DNA from: Saccharicrinis aurantiacus
GTDB taxonomy: Bacteria > Bacteroidota > Bacteroidia > Bacteroidales > Marinilabiliaceae
Assembly: GCF_001660705.2 (NCBI RefSeq)
Contig: NZ_LYBV02000053.1
Span: 1-41,227 of the forward strand
Direction: 5' to 3'
DNA: 41,227 bases
Below are positions 1 through 8,311 of the stretch, in pieces. Made by a program: the position numbers and the translations under genes. Within the stretch, counting starts at the first letter, position 1, and each line of letters starts with the position of its first letter. The notes beneath the pieces were generated by a model, which was not told where the DNA came from, made no database searches, and saw nothing but the letters and a program-made list of their open reading frames with translations.

Positions 1-113
1 AAGCCAAACAGTGTCGCCATCAAACTAAACTTGTATTTCGGTTTGACTATTGCTGGCTTTAAAAATCTCTATATTGCTGTGCATTTATTTAATTATCAAT
101 GTTCAATTACGAG

Positions 114-219
114 TTATCAATTACGAATGATCAATGTACAATTATCAATTACGAATGATCAATGTACAATTATCAATTGCTAATTAGGAATGATTAATTC
201 GTAATTAGCAATTGATAAT
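114..219. repeat. 28-nt tandem repeat and 18-bp inverted repeat
   Basis: Two exact 28-nt copies lie back to back at 114-141 and 142-169, followed by the start of a third. From 169 a perfect 18-bp inverted repeat begins (169-186 with 202-219, 15-nt loop). It ends 13 nt before the hsdR stop codon, so it would form a hairpin just after the hsdR coding sequence on the minus strand. There is no clear T-run, so calling it a terminator is uncertain. Confidence 0.8.
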
Positions 220-232
220 TTGTAATTAAATC

Positions 233-3200
233 TTAAGCTGTGCGTCCGTAAAACTCGTTCATATATTCTTTTACCACCATTGCATTAATGGCTTTGCTTT
301 TGGCAGCATCAATGGCGAGATGGTGTTTGGTTTTAAATTGTTGAATCACTAGGCGGAGTATCATTTTCTCCACATAGTTTTCATTCTCCAGTACTTTTGA
401 TTTTTGTTCTATTTGTGCATCAACTTCTTTTTTAAGGCCTTGCAGCACTTCGAAAAGTTTAGATTCACTATCTGTTAAGGGATCTTTTTCCATTAACCTT
501 TTGTGCAAACGTGCGTATTTTTCGTCGTTGTTATATTTGGCGCGAAGTAAGAGGTTTTTTCGCTCTAATTCACGTGCCTGGTTGTATATTTTTTCGAGTT
601 CGGCAATATTGGCTTCCATCTCTTCTTTTGAGACTTCGTTTAAGTTTTTCTTCTTAAAAAGACGTTCTAATTCCTCTTTTAGCGAGATAAACTCAGGGTC
701 TTTTGGGTCGAAATTACCGCCCAGGGCTTCACGTGTTTTTTGCAGCGTATCTTTGAGTTGATCGGCCAGAATCATTTCTTCCTCCTTTACTTTGGTAAAG
801 GCAAAAATAACGTCTTCTAAGGCTATGTTTAGTAGGTTACTTGTATCGACACTATTTTCGAGACGTTCTTTGGTATTAATGATGGCCAAACGGTTATTGG
901 CATCACGTGATAGAACGGTTAACTTTTTAAAGTCGAGTTTCTGTAGCAATTCGTAATTACCCGAAAGACGTATTAAGTTATACAAGGCCTTGGCGTTATT
1001 TAGTGCCTTGGTAATTTGTAACATGGTGGCCCTGTCGTTTATTTGACTGATTTGTTGGGTAAACACCTCGCCATTTTCAGTATCGAATTGAAATAGTAGA
1101 TCTTTTATTTCAGCAATTTCCGTTTTGATCTCTTCATCTGATTTAAAGAGATTGGTGTAGTGTTGCATTTCGTCGCCCAACTCGGATTGTAACTCGTTGA
1201 AATAATCGCGATTGGTTTTATCAAACTCCTTTTGTATATCGGCAAAATCGACTACATATCCGTACTGAAATGTTTTATAGGTACGGTTTACTCTAGTGAG
1301 TGTTTGAAGCAGGTTATGCGCTTTAATAACACGACCGATGTACAATTTTTTGAGGCGTTTGGCATCGAATCCAGTGAGTAGCATGTTAAATACAAAGAGG
1401 AAATCTATTTTTCCTTTTTTGAAATCTTCGACTAGGTCTTTACGCTCTTGCTTGGTTCCGATGTCGTGCAGAATAACTGCAGCTGTTTTAACGCTGCTAT
1501 CTTGTTTCTTTTGTGCTCCATAACTTACTTTGGAGTCGGCAGCCATAAGCAGTGCATCGTCAATGGGCTGCGCATATTTGTTTTGGAATATTTCGTACAT
1601 CTGCTTGGCCTGTTTGGCCGAGTCGCATACTACCATACCACCAATTGAGTTGTCGTTATTGGCAATACGTGCTTTCTCAAAATCCATCACAATATAATCG
1701 AGCATAGGCTCTACAAACTTATGATGGGCATATATTTCTGTTTTATCGGCATTCCCTTTTAGTATCTCAATTTCTTCGAGGGTTTGCTGCAGCGTAAGCT
1801 TGTATTGTGTTTCTATTTCTTCGCGAATTAAACGCAAGGTATAGCCATCTTTTATGGATGCATTGTAATAGTATTTGTGAATATAGTTCCCAAATAAGGA
1901 TTTGGAATTGTACTCGCTACCTAACAAGGGTGTGCCTGTTAATCCAATCTTTATGGCCTTACTATCGGCTTGCTCCAAGTTTGCTAAGAAACTTCCTTTG
2001 GGATTGTAACTACGATGTACCTCATCCAGGAAGAAAACACGTTGTACGTTTACTTGATAATCTCCGTTTTTGATCACACTAGGATCGTCTTGAAATTTTT
2101 GGATGTTAACCACGGTAATTTCAGCCTTACCTGCACTGTTATGAATTACGGCTGTGGATTTGATATCACGAGCAAAGGCATCGCGAGAATCTATTTCGTG
2201 TACCACCAAACCACGTGCTCTAAATTCTTTACTTGCCTGTATGAGTAGGTCGAGTCTATCGACAATGAAATAAAATTTTGGCACCACACTATTTTTGTGA
2301 AAATATGCTGTGAGGTGTTTTACGTTGTAAAAGGCTAGTGCTGTTTTACCACTGCCTTGGGTATGCCAGATGATTCCTTTTTTAATGCCCTCATCGAGCT
2401 TTTTAGTGATGGCTTTGGTTGCAAATATTTGCGGATATCGCATCACGTGTTTTTCTAGTCCACCATGTTCTTTGACGTAAGCAATGGCAAATTGTAGCAA
2501 GAATGCCAATCGGTCTTTTTGAAAGAGCGAGGTGCAAATACGATTTGTTGGCGTATTGGGGCTTTTATTGGTAACAAATTCTTTGGAGCTTTTAATACTT
2601 AAGAGATTGTTGTCTTTTAAAACCGATGTTTCCGTGGCGTCATCAACAGTGCCAAGTAAGGTTTCTAAATTAAAGGTTTCTTCTTCTCGGAAGTAGTTAA
2701 AGGGTGGCTTTACATATGAAGTAGTAGCATAAAAAGCACCTTCGATGGGTTCTGGCGAATTATCGTCGTACTCCATATTATTGGAGAATACCATGAGTTG
2801 GGTGATGTTTACGAACTTACGAAACTTCTTATTTTTAAAACGACGCTCTATTCTATTGTGCTCGGCTATCACACCATCGCGGTTATTGGGTTTTTTAACT
2901 TCAATAAAGGCTAAGGGCAATCCGTTAATTAGCAATATTATGTCGGGACGGAATTCTTCATCGTCTTTTTTGTAGGTTAACTCGGTAACTACATTAAAGG
3001 TATTGTTGCTGAAATTCTCAAAGTCGATGAGGCGTGTTCCCGATTGGTCTATTAATTTCTCGTAAAAGGCTTTCCCTAAGTCTTCGTTTTCTAAACACAG
3101 TGCTACTTCGTCGTAGGTACGTGAAATGTCGAAGTCATTTAATGTTGGGTTTAAACGTTTGACACTTTCTTTAAATATATTGGTTGACGCGTCCCATGAT

Positions 3201-3289
3201 TGATCGTTTAAAGATAAATAGGTATATCCCAGACGAATGAGATGTAGTATGGTTGGTATTTTTACTCTTGAGTCTTCGTTGAATATCAT
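233..3289 (-). CDS. hsdR: Type I restriction enzyme R subunit HsdR
   Basis: Motor and nuclease subunit of a type I restriction-modification complex: ATP-driven DNA translocation and cleavage of DNA unmodified at the HsdS target. The N-terminal HSDR_N nuclease shows PD-(D/E)xK residues D116, E130 and K132. Superfamily 2 helicase motifs follow: Walker A HTQGSGKT at 309-316, DEVH at 422-425, TGTP at about 451-454, and a motif VI-like QTLTRVNR. The C-terminal third is helical and charged. The length of 1018 residues is normal and no frameshift is seen. It is the last visible gene of the minus-strand run behind the DnaC-like gene. No hsdM or hsdS is in the window; they could lie beyond the left edge. 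An HsdM N-terminal domain at 25459-25767 is too small and too distant to be its partner methylase. Confidence 0.95.
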   Translation of the reverse strand: MIFNEDSRVKIPTILHLIRLGYTYLSLNDQSWDASTNIFKESVKRLNPTLNDFDISRTYDEVALCLENEDLGKAFYEKLIDQSGTRLIDFENFSNNTFNVVTELTYKKDDEEFRPDIILLINGLPLAFIEVKKPNNRDGVIAEHNRIERRFKNKKFRKFVNITQLMVFSNNMEYDDNSPEPIEGAFYATTSYVKPPFNYFREEETFNLETLLGTVDDATETSVLKDNNLLSIKSSKEFVTNKSPNTPTNRICTSLFQKDRLAFLLQFAIAYVKEHGGLEKHVMRYPQIFATKAITKKLDEGIKKGIIWHTQGSGKTALAFYNVKHLTAYFHKNSVVPKFYFIVDRLDLLIQASKEFRARGLVVHEIDSRDAFARDIKSTAVIHNSAGKAEITVVNIQKFQDDPSVIKNGDYQVNVQRVFFLDEVHRSYNPKGSFLANLEQADSKAIKIGLTGTPLLGSEYNSKSLFGNYIHKYYYNASIKDGYTLRLIREEIETQYKLTLQQTLEEIEILKGNADKTEIYAHHKFVEPMLDYIVMDFEKARIANNDNSIGGMVVCDSAKQAKQMYEIFQNKYAQPIDDALLMAADSKVSYGAQKKQDSSVKTAAVILHDIGTKQERKDLVEDFKKGKIDFLFVFNMLLTGFDAKRLKKLYIGRVIKAHNLLQTLTRVNRTYKTFQYGYVVDFADIQKEFDKTNRDYFNELQSELGDEMQHYTNLFKSDEEIKTEIAEIKDLLFQFDTENGEVFTQQISQINDRATMLQITKALNNAKALYNLIRLSGNYELLQKLDFKKLTVLSRDANNRLAIINTKERLENSVDTSNLLNIALEDVIFAFTKVKEEEMILADQLKDTLQKTREALGGNFDPKDPEFISLKEELERLFKKKNLNEVSKEEMEANIAELEKIYNQARELERKNLLLRAKYNNDEKYARLHKRLMEKDPLTDSESKLFEVLQGLKKEVDAQIEQKSKVLENENYVEKMILRLVIQQFKTKHHLAIDAAKSKAINAMVVKEYMNEFYGRTA

Positions 3290-3595
3290 TTCTAGTTAGT
3301 TTGCCTTGGCTTTAGAATTACTAAATTGCTTGCTAATTTTTGGGATGTGTAAGATAGAAAAAAATATGGGTTTTGTTTGGGAGGGATTTAGTGTGGGGGA
3401 TTTAGTTTTGAGGCTGAAGACTGAAGTGATTTACAGTTTTGTTTAGTATCAGGTATCAAGATACAAGTATCAAGATTATTTGCAGCGGTTTGTAAATGAT
3501 AAGTTATCAGTGTTAAGTTATAAACGGTATTTGCAGCTTAGCCGTTTGGGCGAACACGTGAGGACACGTGCACGAGTATTGGATGCGAAAACAAA
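3290..3595. other. Gene-free spacer with repeats, hsdR to dnaC-like
   Basis: 306 nt without a credible gene. It holds one copy of a roughly 76-nt direct repeat (3401-3476; the other copy is 4300-4375) that brackets the DnaC-like gene, and a CACGTG-containing repeat at 3555-3576. The hsdR promoter should lie here, but no good TAnnTTTG match was found. Confidence 0.6.
3401..3476. repeat. 76-nt direct repeat, copy 1
   Basis: Nearly identical to 4300-4375 (a few mismatches by eye). It contains the words GGCTGAAG and a degenerate GTATCAAG tandem. The two copies bracket the DnaC-like gene of element A. Confidence 0.8.
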
Positions 3596-4246
3596 TTACT
3601 TTCTTTTATCCGGTGCATCTTTTGGAAAGGTGATTACATTCATCATTTCGCGCATGCGGCTTCGGACACGTTGGCCGTAAAGTTTTTCTATGTCCTGGGC
3701 ATTGAGGTTGGTGGTGGCGTGTGTGATGAGGCGATTATTGATAAAGAGGTCGTAACGACTAAGTAAGACTTCGGCCAATACATTGCACTCGGTGCCAAAA
3801 TGTTTTATGTTGGATTCGGCTCCCAGGTCATCTAAACAGAATGTTTTGGGTATTCTGCTGCCTTGTTTTATGGTGAAGCTTTTTTTGCTGTATCTATGAA
3901 TGGATTCGAAGCCGTCTTTTTGGAATTCGAAGGTTATATCGCGACATGCCTTAAGGGCATAGCGTTGGTGTGTTTGAAGGATGGTTTGCATGAGTTTCAT
4001 CAATGCGGTTTTGCCACAGCCTACGGGACCGATGAGGAGGATTCCCTTGCGAGGATCCATTTTATGTTGTTGACATCCGTTGGCATCGTTAATGAAATAG
4101 ACGAATAGTTTTTTGATGATGTGCATGTCTTCATCGTACAAGCGGAAGTGCGAACCGTAAGTGAGCTTGCCTTGCTTGGTGATGTAGTCGAGGGACTTTT
4201 GGAAGTCGTAGATGATGGTGTTGTTTTGGATGGTATAAAATTTCAT
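3596..4246 (-). CDS. DnaC-like helicase-loader ATPase (element A)
   Basis: Predicted AAA+ ATPase of the DnaC/IstB type, which in phages and plasmids loads the replicative helicase at an origin. Walker A is GPVGCGKT (residues 73-80) and Walker B is CLDDLG with D139/D140. A Thr-rich sensor region (THATTNL) and Arg-rich end (RVRSRMRE) fit the family. The 216-residue length fits a compact loader. It follows the replication initiator gene (4531-5271) on the same strand after a 284-nt repeat-rich gap, so initiator and loader resemble the lambda O/P pair. The element B copy (32841-33491) differs at only about 18 residues. The start MKFYTIQ is shared by both copies. An IstB-type transposition role is possible but no transposase is present. 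Confidence 0.85.
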   Translation of the reverse strand: MKFYTIQNNTIIYDFQKSLDYITKQGKLTYGSHFRLYDEDMHIIKKLFVYFINDANGCQQHKMDPRKGILLIGPVGCGKTALMKLMQTILQTHQRYALKACRDITFEFQKDGFESIHRYSKKSFTIKQGSRIPKTFCLDDLGAESNIKHFGTECNVLAEVLLSRYDLFINNRLITHATTNLNAQDIEKLYGQRVRSRMREMMNVITFPKDAPDKRK

Positions 4247-4299
4247 TTTAGTGATAAGTGTTAAATGATAAGTTATAAATGGGATTTGCAGCTTGGTGT

Positions 4300-4375
4300 T
4301 TTAGTTTTTAGGCTGAAGGCTGAAGTGATTTACAGCTTCGTTTAGTATCAGGTATCAAGACACAAGTATCAAGAT
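4300..4375. repeat. 76-nt direct repeat, copy 2
   Basis: Second copy of the repeat at 3401-3476, lying upstream of the DnaC-like gene. Direct repeats on both sides of one gene could let it be lost or exchanged by recombination. Confidence 0.8.
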
Positions 4376-4435
4376 GACTTACAGTTATTTGATAATTATT
4401 AATGGTTAATTATAAATTGTTAATGCATGGCGTGG

Positions 4436-4470
4436 CGCCTTGAGATTGCTGCTGCGCGCAATGACGCAAT
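4436..4470. repeat. Interspersed GCCTTGAGATTGCT repeat, copy 1
   Basis: One of four copies in the window of a word that reads roughly GCCTTGAGATTGCT, then a GC-rich middle, then CAATGACGCAAT. The other copies are at 10802-10839, 32709-32745 and 33591-33624. All lie between genes. It resembles the widespread GTCATTGCG...AAGCAATCTC family of intergenic bacterial repeats. Confidence 0.75.
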
Positions 4471-4530
4471 ATCTTGGTATTTGCGGCTAATAATAGCAAT
4501 AGCGTGAGGACACGTGCACGAGCTGTACCT

Positions 4531-5271
4531 TCAAAGGGGTTCATCGTAGTTGTTGGATGAGGGCGGTGGTGATATAGGTCGGAGTTTGACTTTTTGAGTG
4601 TTATTTGGGGCTTTATTTTGGTTTTGGAAGCGCTGTTGTGATACTTCCTTTGCCTTGGTTGTAAACTTTTGAATATTGAGTATCCAATTGCGTGCGGATG
4701 CTTTCCAATCTTTCATGGGTGATTTGCCACCAACTAACCAGCCGTTACTTTCGTAATGATTGAAGAAGCGTTCGGCTTCGGAATCGGATTGTGATTTTTG
4801 TTGGAAATAGATTTTGATGTATTCGATGGGTGGTGGAGTGAATTGTTGTTTTTTCATATCGGTATTTTCTTGTGATACTATTTCTTCTGAGAAAGAATTT
4901 TCTTCTTCTTTAATAGAGAGTGTATTGTTTATATGTTTATTAAAAGGTATCACTTTTGATACAGGTGGTGTACAGGTACCTGTATCAAAAGTGTACATGT
5001 CAACTTTACTTCCTTGATTAGGATCAAAGGATGGATGATAACGTATGAAACCGTATAATTCGAGCGCTTTAAGTGCTTTTGAATAGGTATTTGGGGAGCC
5101 AATCTTAGACATTTTCATAATTTCCATACGTGTAATTATTATGGGGTTCACAAATCGACAACGATTCCATATTCTAAACAAGGCTAGATAAAGACTAATG
5201 TGCAATGGTTTTACCTTAGCATTTGCATCCATCAAGGCGAAAACAGTTGTTTGATGCTTGATGTAGTTCAT
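4531..5271 (-). CDS. Phage O-like replication initiator (element A)
   Basis: Predicted initiator with an N-terminal winged-helix DNA-binding region (residues about 1-95, ending FIRYHPSF), a low-complexity linker, and a C-terminal DnaD/replisome-organiser-like motif EAERFFNHYESNGW with SARNW (residues about 165-200). The tail is basic and Pro-rich. Such proteins bind the origin and recruit the helicase and its loader, which is encoded next. It starts 3 nt after the HTH gene, so the two are probably co-translated. The linker DNA contains a 16-bp inverted repeat (4951-4993) that may be the origin. The C-terminal half is almost identical to the element B protein while the N-terminal half is clearly diverged. 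No family name beyond replication-initiator-like is claimed. Confidence 0.75.
   Translation of the reverse strand: MNYIKHQTTVFALMDANAKVKPLHISLYLALFRIWNRCRFVNPIIITRMEIMKMSKIGSPNTYSKALKALELYGFIRYHPSFDPNQGSKVDMYTFDTGTCTPPVSKVIPFNKHINNTLSIKEEENSFSEEIVSQENTDMKKQQFTPPPIEYIKIYFQQKSQSDSEAERFFNHYESNGWLVGGKSPMKDWKASARNWILNIQKFTTKAKEVSQQRFQNQNKAPNNTQKVKLRPISPPPSSNNYDEPL
4951..4993. other. Candidate replication origin inside initiator gene (A)
   Basis: A perfect 16-bp inverted repeat, CACTTTTGATACAGGT (4951-4966) with its complement at 4978-4993, spaced by 11 nt. A 12-bp palindrome ACAGGTACCTGT overlaps the right arm. It lies in the part of the gene that encodes the linker between the DNA-binding and C-terminal domains, where lambdoid O genes carry their origin iterons. 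Origin function is inferred. Confidence 0.5.
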
Positions 5272-5274
5272 ACC

Positions 5275-5547
5275 TTAGTATGATTGTTTGTTTTTCTGTA
5301 ATAGGTCATTTATCTCACCGTTATCATAGTAAATAGTGCCACCTATTTTGGTAAAAGGCAGGGCACCACTTACTCTCATATGCTGCAAAGTGCCAGGAGA
5401 GATGTTGAGTAATTCTCGTACCTCATAGGATTTGAGCCATCGTTTTTCGGCTGAGTTGTTATTTTGCTTTAGGAGCTTTTGGATGTCTTCTAAAAGCTCA
5501 ATTTTAAATTCTCTTAGATCGTCTGTTGTTAATACTTCTAGTGCCAT
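5275..5547 (-). CDS. Excisionase-type small HTH protein (element A)
   Basis: 90-residue protein with a MerR/excisionase-type helix-turn-helix (RWLKSYEVRELLNISPGTLQ, then a wing ending in YYDNGEINDLL). Such proteins bend DNA at att sites and/or regulate their own operon. The start MALEV is preferred over the upstream extension because the region before it is identical between A and B as DNA but does not stay conserved as protein, and because a 16-bp motif (5552-5567) sits 5 nt upstream. The stop is 3 nt from the initiator start. It is near-identical to 34437-34709. Acting as Xis and as an autoregulator are both inferred. Confidence 0.8.
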   Translation of the reverse strand: MALEVLTTDDLREFKIELLEDIQKLLKQNNNSAEKRWLKSYEVRELLNISPGTLQHMRVSGALPFTKIGGTIYYDNGEINDLLQKNKQSY

Positions 5548-5551
5548 AATA

Positions 5552-5567
5552 TTTGATTGATATTGAT
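5552..5567. promoter_or_regulatory. 16-bp operator candidate, site 1 (A, xis-like)
   Basis: TTTGATTGATATTGAT on the plus strand, 5 nt upstream of the HTH gene start. The identical 16-mer recurs at 8231-8246, 34714-34729 and 37421-37436, always near an HTH gene or integrase start. Confidence 0.6.
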
Positions 5568-5610
5568 TTGACACAAAGGAAAGTAGAAAAACAATACGAA
5601 AACAGTGGCA

Positions 5611-5628
5611 GGGGGTGGTACCACCCCC
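5611..5628. repeat. Perfect 18-bp palindrome GGGGGTGGTACCACCCCC
   Basis: Perfect palindrome in the leader of the HTH gene, downstream of the RteC-like gene. Element B has a different but also pairing G-rich/C-rich stem at the same place (34774-34801), so structure seems to be kept while sequence changes. It could be a terminator, an origin part or a regulator site. Confidence 0.6.
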
Positions 5629-5666
5629 TAACCACCCCATGATTATCAATCACTTATAGGTGCTAT

Positions 5667-6815
5667 TTATTTTTTCAGCTTGTTTGCATTGAACGATTTG
5701 TACAGATTTAATATCATATTTTTTACGACTTCTGCGGAATTTTTATCAATATTATAGTACTTCTTGTAGAGACTATTTCCTGACACTTGTGAACTTGAAG
5801 TTGAATTGAGTATTTGTGAAAATATTTGAAGGGTGTCTTTTTTTGTTTTACCCTGTACAATTTTGGCCTCAATGAATTACCGTAAAAGACATGCTAATTG
5901 AGGAACTGATAGGTTCGTATCAACTTTTTGAAATGATGGTTGGTCTATTATATTATTGGGTTCTTCTGTTATTGAATAATTACAAAAAAGAATTTCCTTT
6001 TCAAGCCAATTAAGTATATTTTTCTTTAAAGACTTATGCTTATTGGTATATCGATATTTCTTATTCTCTATTAATTGAGAGATGTTTTTCTGGAATAATG
6101 ATAATTTATTAGGGTCAAGTTGCTCATTATCAAATTTTGCTTTATCCTCAATATAGGAGATTACATAATTGTATGCTGATATAGAATTGAAATTATTGGT
6201 AATAAATAACGAAACCATATTATAAGTAAGAGTATCGTTATCACTCTTTGAATGCATTACCTTTGCAATTTTAGTTACTAGTTGTTCGAGATAGTGGAGC
6301 TGGGTGAAATTATAATTGTTCTTATTTGCTTTAAGCAAATGGTACAGCGCTCGTTCTAGACCGTATATCTGCTTACATTTTTGAATTACTAGGTTTAATT
6401 GTCTAGAAATATTTATCATCTTTTTGTCGAAGTAAATACCTGGAACAACAGATTTATAGTCGAAGTATTTAGGAAATTGTCGTTCTAAAAACCCCAAAAG
6501 GTTAACGAATATTTCAATATACTCTTCATGGATTAATTTATTACATGTAGCCATTGATTGGCATAATTCATGAGTTCTATAGAAATAGTTTAAGATACGT
6601 ATGGTTCTTTTTTGAAGAGCCCGTATCTGTGTTTTCAGTTTCTTTGGTTCTGCTCCAGAACTAACCAGTTGAAATAGTTCGTTATTTGCTGAGATTTGGA
6701 TTTCGTGCATTTCGTCATGGTGGTTAACTCCAAGTGTCAATAAATAAAACACACAGCTTGAAGACCTAGCTTGTTTTTTGGCTAGGTCTTCCATTTGGTT
6801 GATAAGATTTAACAT
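5667..6815 (-). pseudogene. RteC-like protein, in-frame nonsense (element A)
   Basis: RteC-family protein, named after the regulator of CTnDOT excision genes. It begins MLNLINQMEDL and has a Cys/His-containing middle (HELCQSMATCNKLIHEE). The first open segment is 312 residues (6815 to the TAA at 5877-5879). Reading past this TAA the frame stays open for 69 more codons to a second TAA at 5667-5669, and those codons align with the C-terminus of the intact element B protein (for example NSLYKKYYN against KKSLYNNCN). At the stop, B has Gln after CFIR where A has CLLR-stop, so a single CAA to TAA change would explain it. A truncated product of 312 residues could still be made. A sequencing error cannot be excluded. 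Confidence 0.8.
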
Positions 6816-6890
6816 GTAGATGTAGATTTATTAGAATTTCATATTGAATATAATAAATAAGGGATCCACATTAAAATGAGAGTTAGTGTT

Positions 6891-8165
6891 TTATGACACG
6901 CTTGTATTAATACATGAGTTCGTATCAGCTTTATTGCCTCTGTTTAGTTCTAATTTTTCATTTAGTGCAGACATATCAGCTCCAATTTTATCATTAAGTA
7001 CTTTGGCGTATATCTGGGTTGTATTAAGGCTTGTATGGCCGAGTAATTTACTAACTGTTTCTATGGGTACTCCATTGGCAAGGGTTATGGTTGTTGCAAA
7101 GGTATGCCTAGCTAGGTGAAAGGTTAAGTTTTTTTTGATGCCACATATTTCAGCAATTTGTTTGAGGTAAAGATTTATGCGCTGATTAGTAATTGTAGGG
7201 AAAAGCCTACAAAACCGTTGTGCTTTTGGATGATCTGCATATTTTGCAAGCATTTCTTTTGCCTCTGGGAGCAAAGGAATATGAATAGCTACATTGGTTT
7301 TCTTACGTTTTGTACTGATCCATTGATTACCATCTATTCCTATGATTAAATTCTCCGGACGAAGTGTTATTAAATCAGAATAGGCAATGCCTGTATAGCA
7401 AGAGAATACAAATAAGTCTCTCACAAGTTCGTGTGAAGAGCTTGTAAAACAATATGTTTTAAGTTTTATAAGCTCTGTAGTGGAAAGAAATTCTCGCTCT
7501 GTTTTTGTATAAGTAACTTTATATGCTAAGAATGGATTTTTTTCTATCCACTCCATCTTTAATGCTAAATTTAACATCTTTCTTAATCTGATGAGATGTT
7601 TCATTACCACATTATGTGATAGCTTATTGGTTAGGGAGATTACTTCGTAAGAGCGTAGGAAGGCTTCGAATTCATTTACGAAGCGGTAGTCGATCTTCTT
7701 TAGGCTAATATTGTCTACTTGTCTTATTTTATCCAAAAATTCGAGTAGATATTTTTCTGTTGTTTTGTAATGTTTTAAGGTGCCTGAGCTTAATTGTGAT
7801 GATTGAGTGTTGTAATGGTACTCAATAAGCGATTTTAGTGTGTTGCCCTGGTCTAAGATGCCAAAGAATTTATTCTTTAAAATAATAGGGGTTATAGGTT
7901 CTTTATCGAGTGTTAACTGTCGATAATTTTCAGTTATATTCGACCTGATATGATTGATGTACGAATTTGATTTCCTATAATCTTTGTAATGGTGCGTAAT
8001 TGTTTCTTTCTTCTTATCCCAAGAATTTGTGGGTATCTTTTTTAATACACTAAATTCAATTCTTTTTGAGTTTACAGTAAGTCGACACGAGATGATACTA
8101 TAGTCTGCATCTTTTTTTGTTAATCTAGCAATAAATCTAATTGCAAATGTTTGATTGTCTTTCAT
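6891..8165 (-). CDS. Tyrosine recombinase / integrase (element A)
   Basis: Site-specific integrase of the Bacteroidetes tyrosine-recombinase group, 424 residues. An arm-DNA-binding N-terminal domain (about 1-100) is followed by a SAM-like core-binding domain (about 105-215) and the catalytic domain. Catalytic residues visible: HLAR (H350, R353), H377 in LLGHTS and the nucleophile Y386 in TTQIYAKV; a lysine lies in TKRKKT near 286-289. The usual box I arginine is replaced (YTGIAYSDL), as described for IntDOT. It lies next to the tRNA-derived core at 8451-8474 and should act there. Element B's integrase (36088-37347) has the same layout but is clearly diverged, as are the arm repeats each would bind. 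Confidence 0.95.
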   Translation of the reverse strand: MKDNQTFAIRFIARLTKKDADYSIISCRLTVNSKRIEFSVLKKIPTNSWDKKKETITHHYKDYRKSNSYINHIRSNITENYRQLTLDKEPITPIILKNKFFGILDQGNTLKSLIEYHYNTQSSQLSSGTLKHYKTTEKYLLEFLDKIRQVDNISLKKIDYRFVNEFEAFLRSYEVISLTNKLSHNVVMKHLIRLRKMLNLALKMEWIEKNPFLAYKVTYTKTEREFLSTTELIKLKTYCFTSSSHELVRDLFVFSCYTGIAYSDLITLRPENLIIGIDGNQWISTKRKKTNVAIHIPLLPEAKEMLAKYADHPKAQRFCRLFPTITNQRINLYLKQIAEICGIKKNLTFHLARHTFATTITLANGVPIETVSKLLGHTSLNTTQIYAKVLNDKIGADMSALNEKLELNRGNKADTNSCINTSVS

Positions 8166-8230
8166 GATAATAAATGTTTGATTTTGATGTAAATTCTACG
8201 TTGGCACTAAAGAATTATCATCTTTATGAT

Positions 8231-8246
8231 ATCAATATCAATCAAA
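8231..8246. promoter_or_regulatory. 16-bp operator candidate, site 2 (A integrase)
   Basis: ATCAATATCAATCAAA on plus, the complement of the site at 5552-5567. It lies about 65 nt upstream of the integrase start. Confidence 0.55.
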
Positions 8247-8311
8247 CCTCATCATACAATAGAGATGCAAATGGCGCATAACCCCTTGTAAATGTTATTA
8301 TTTCATTCTAA

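Noticed and set aside
114-169. CRISPR array
   Set aside because: Two 28-nt repeats stand directly next to each other with no spacer, and no cas gene is in the window.
3596-4246. IstB helper of an IS21-type transposon
   Set aside because: Similar ATPase type, but there is no IstA transposase or terminal repeats, and the neighbours are replication and integration genes.
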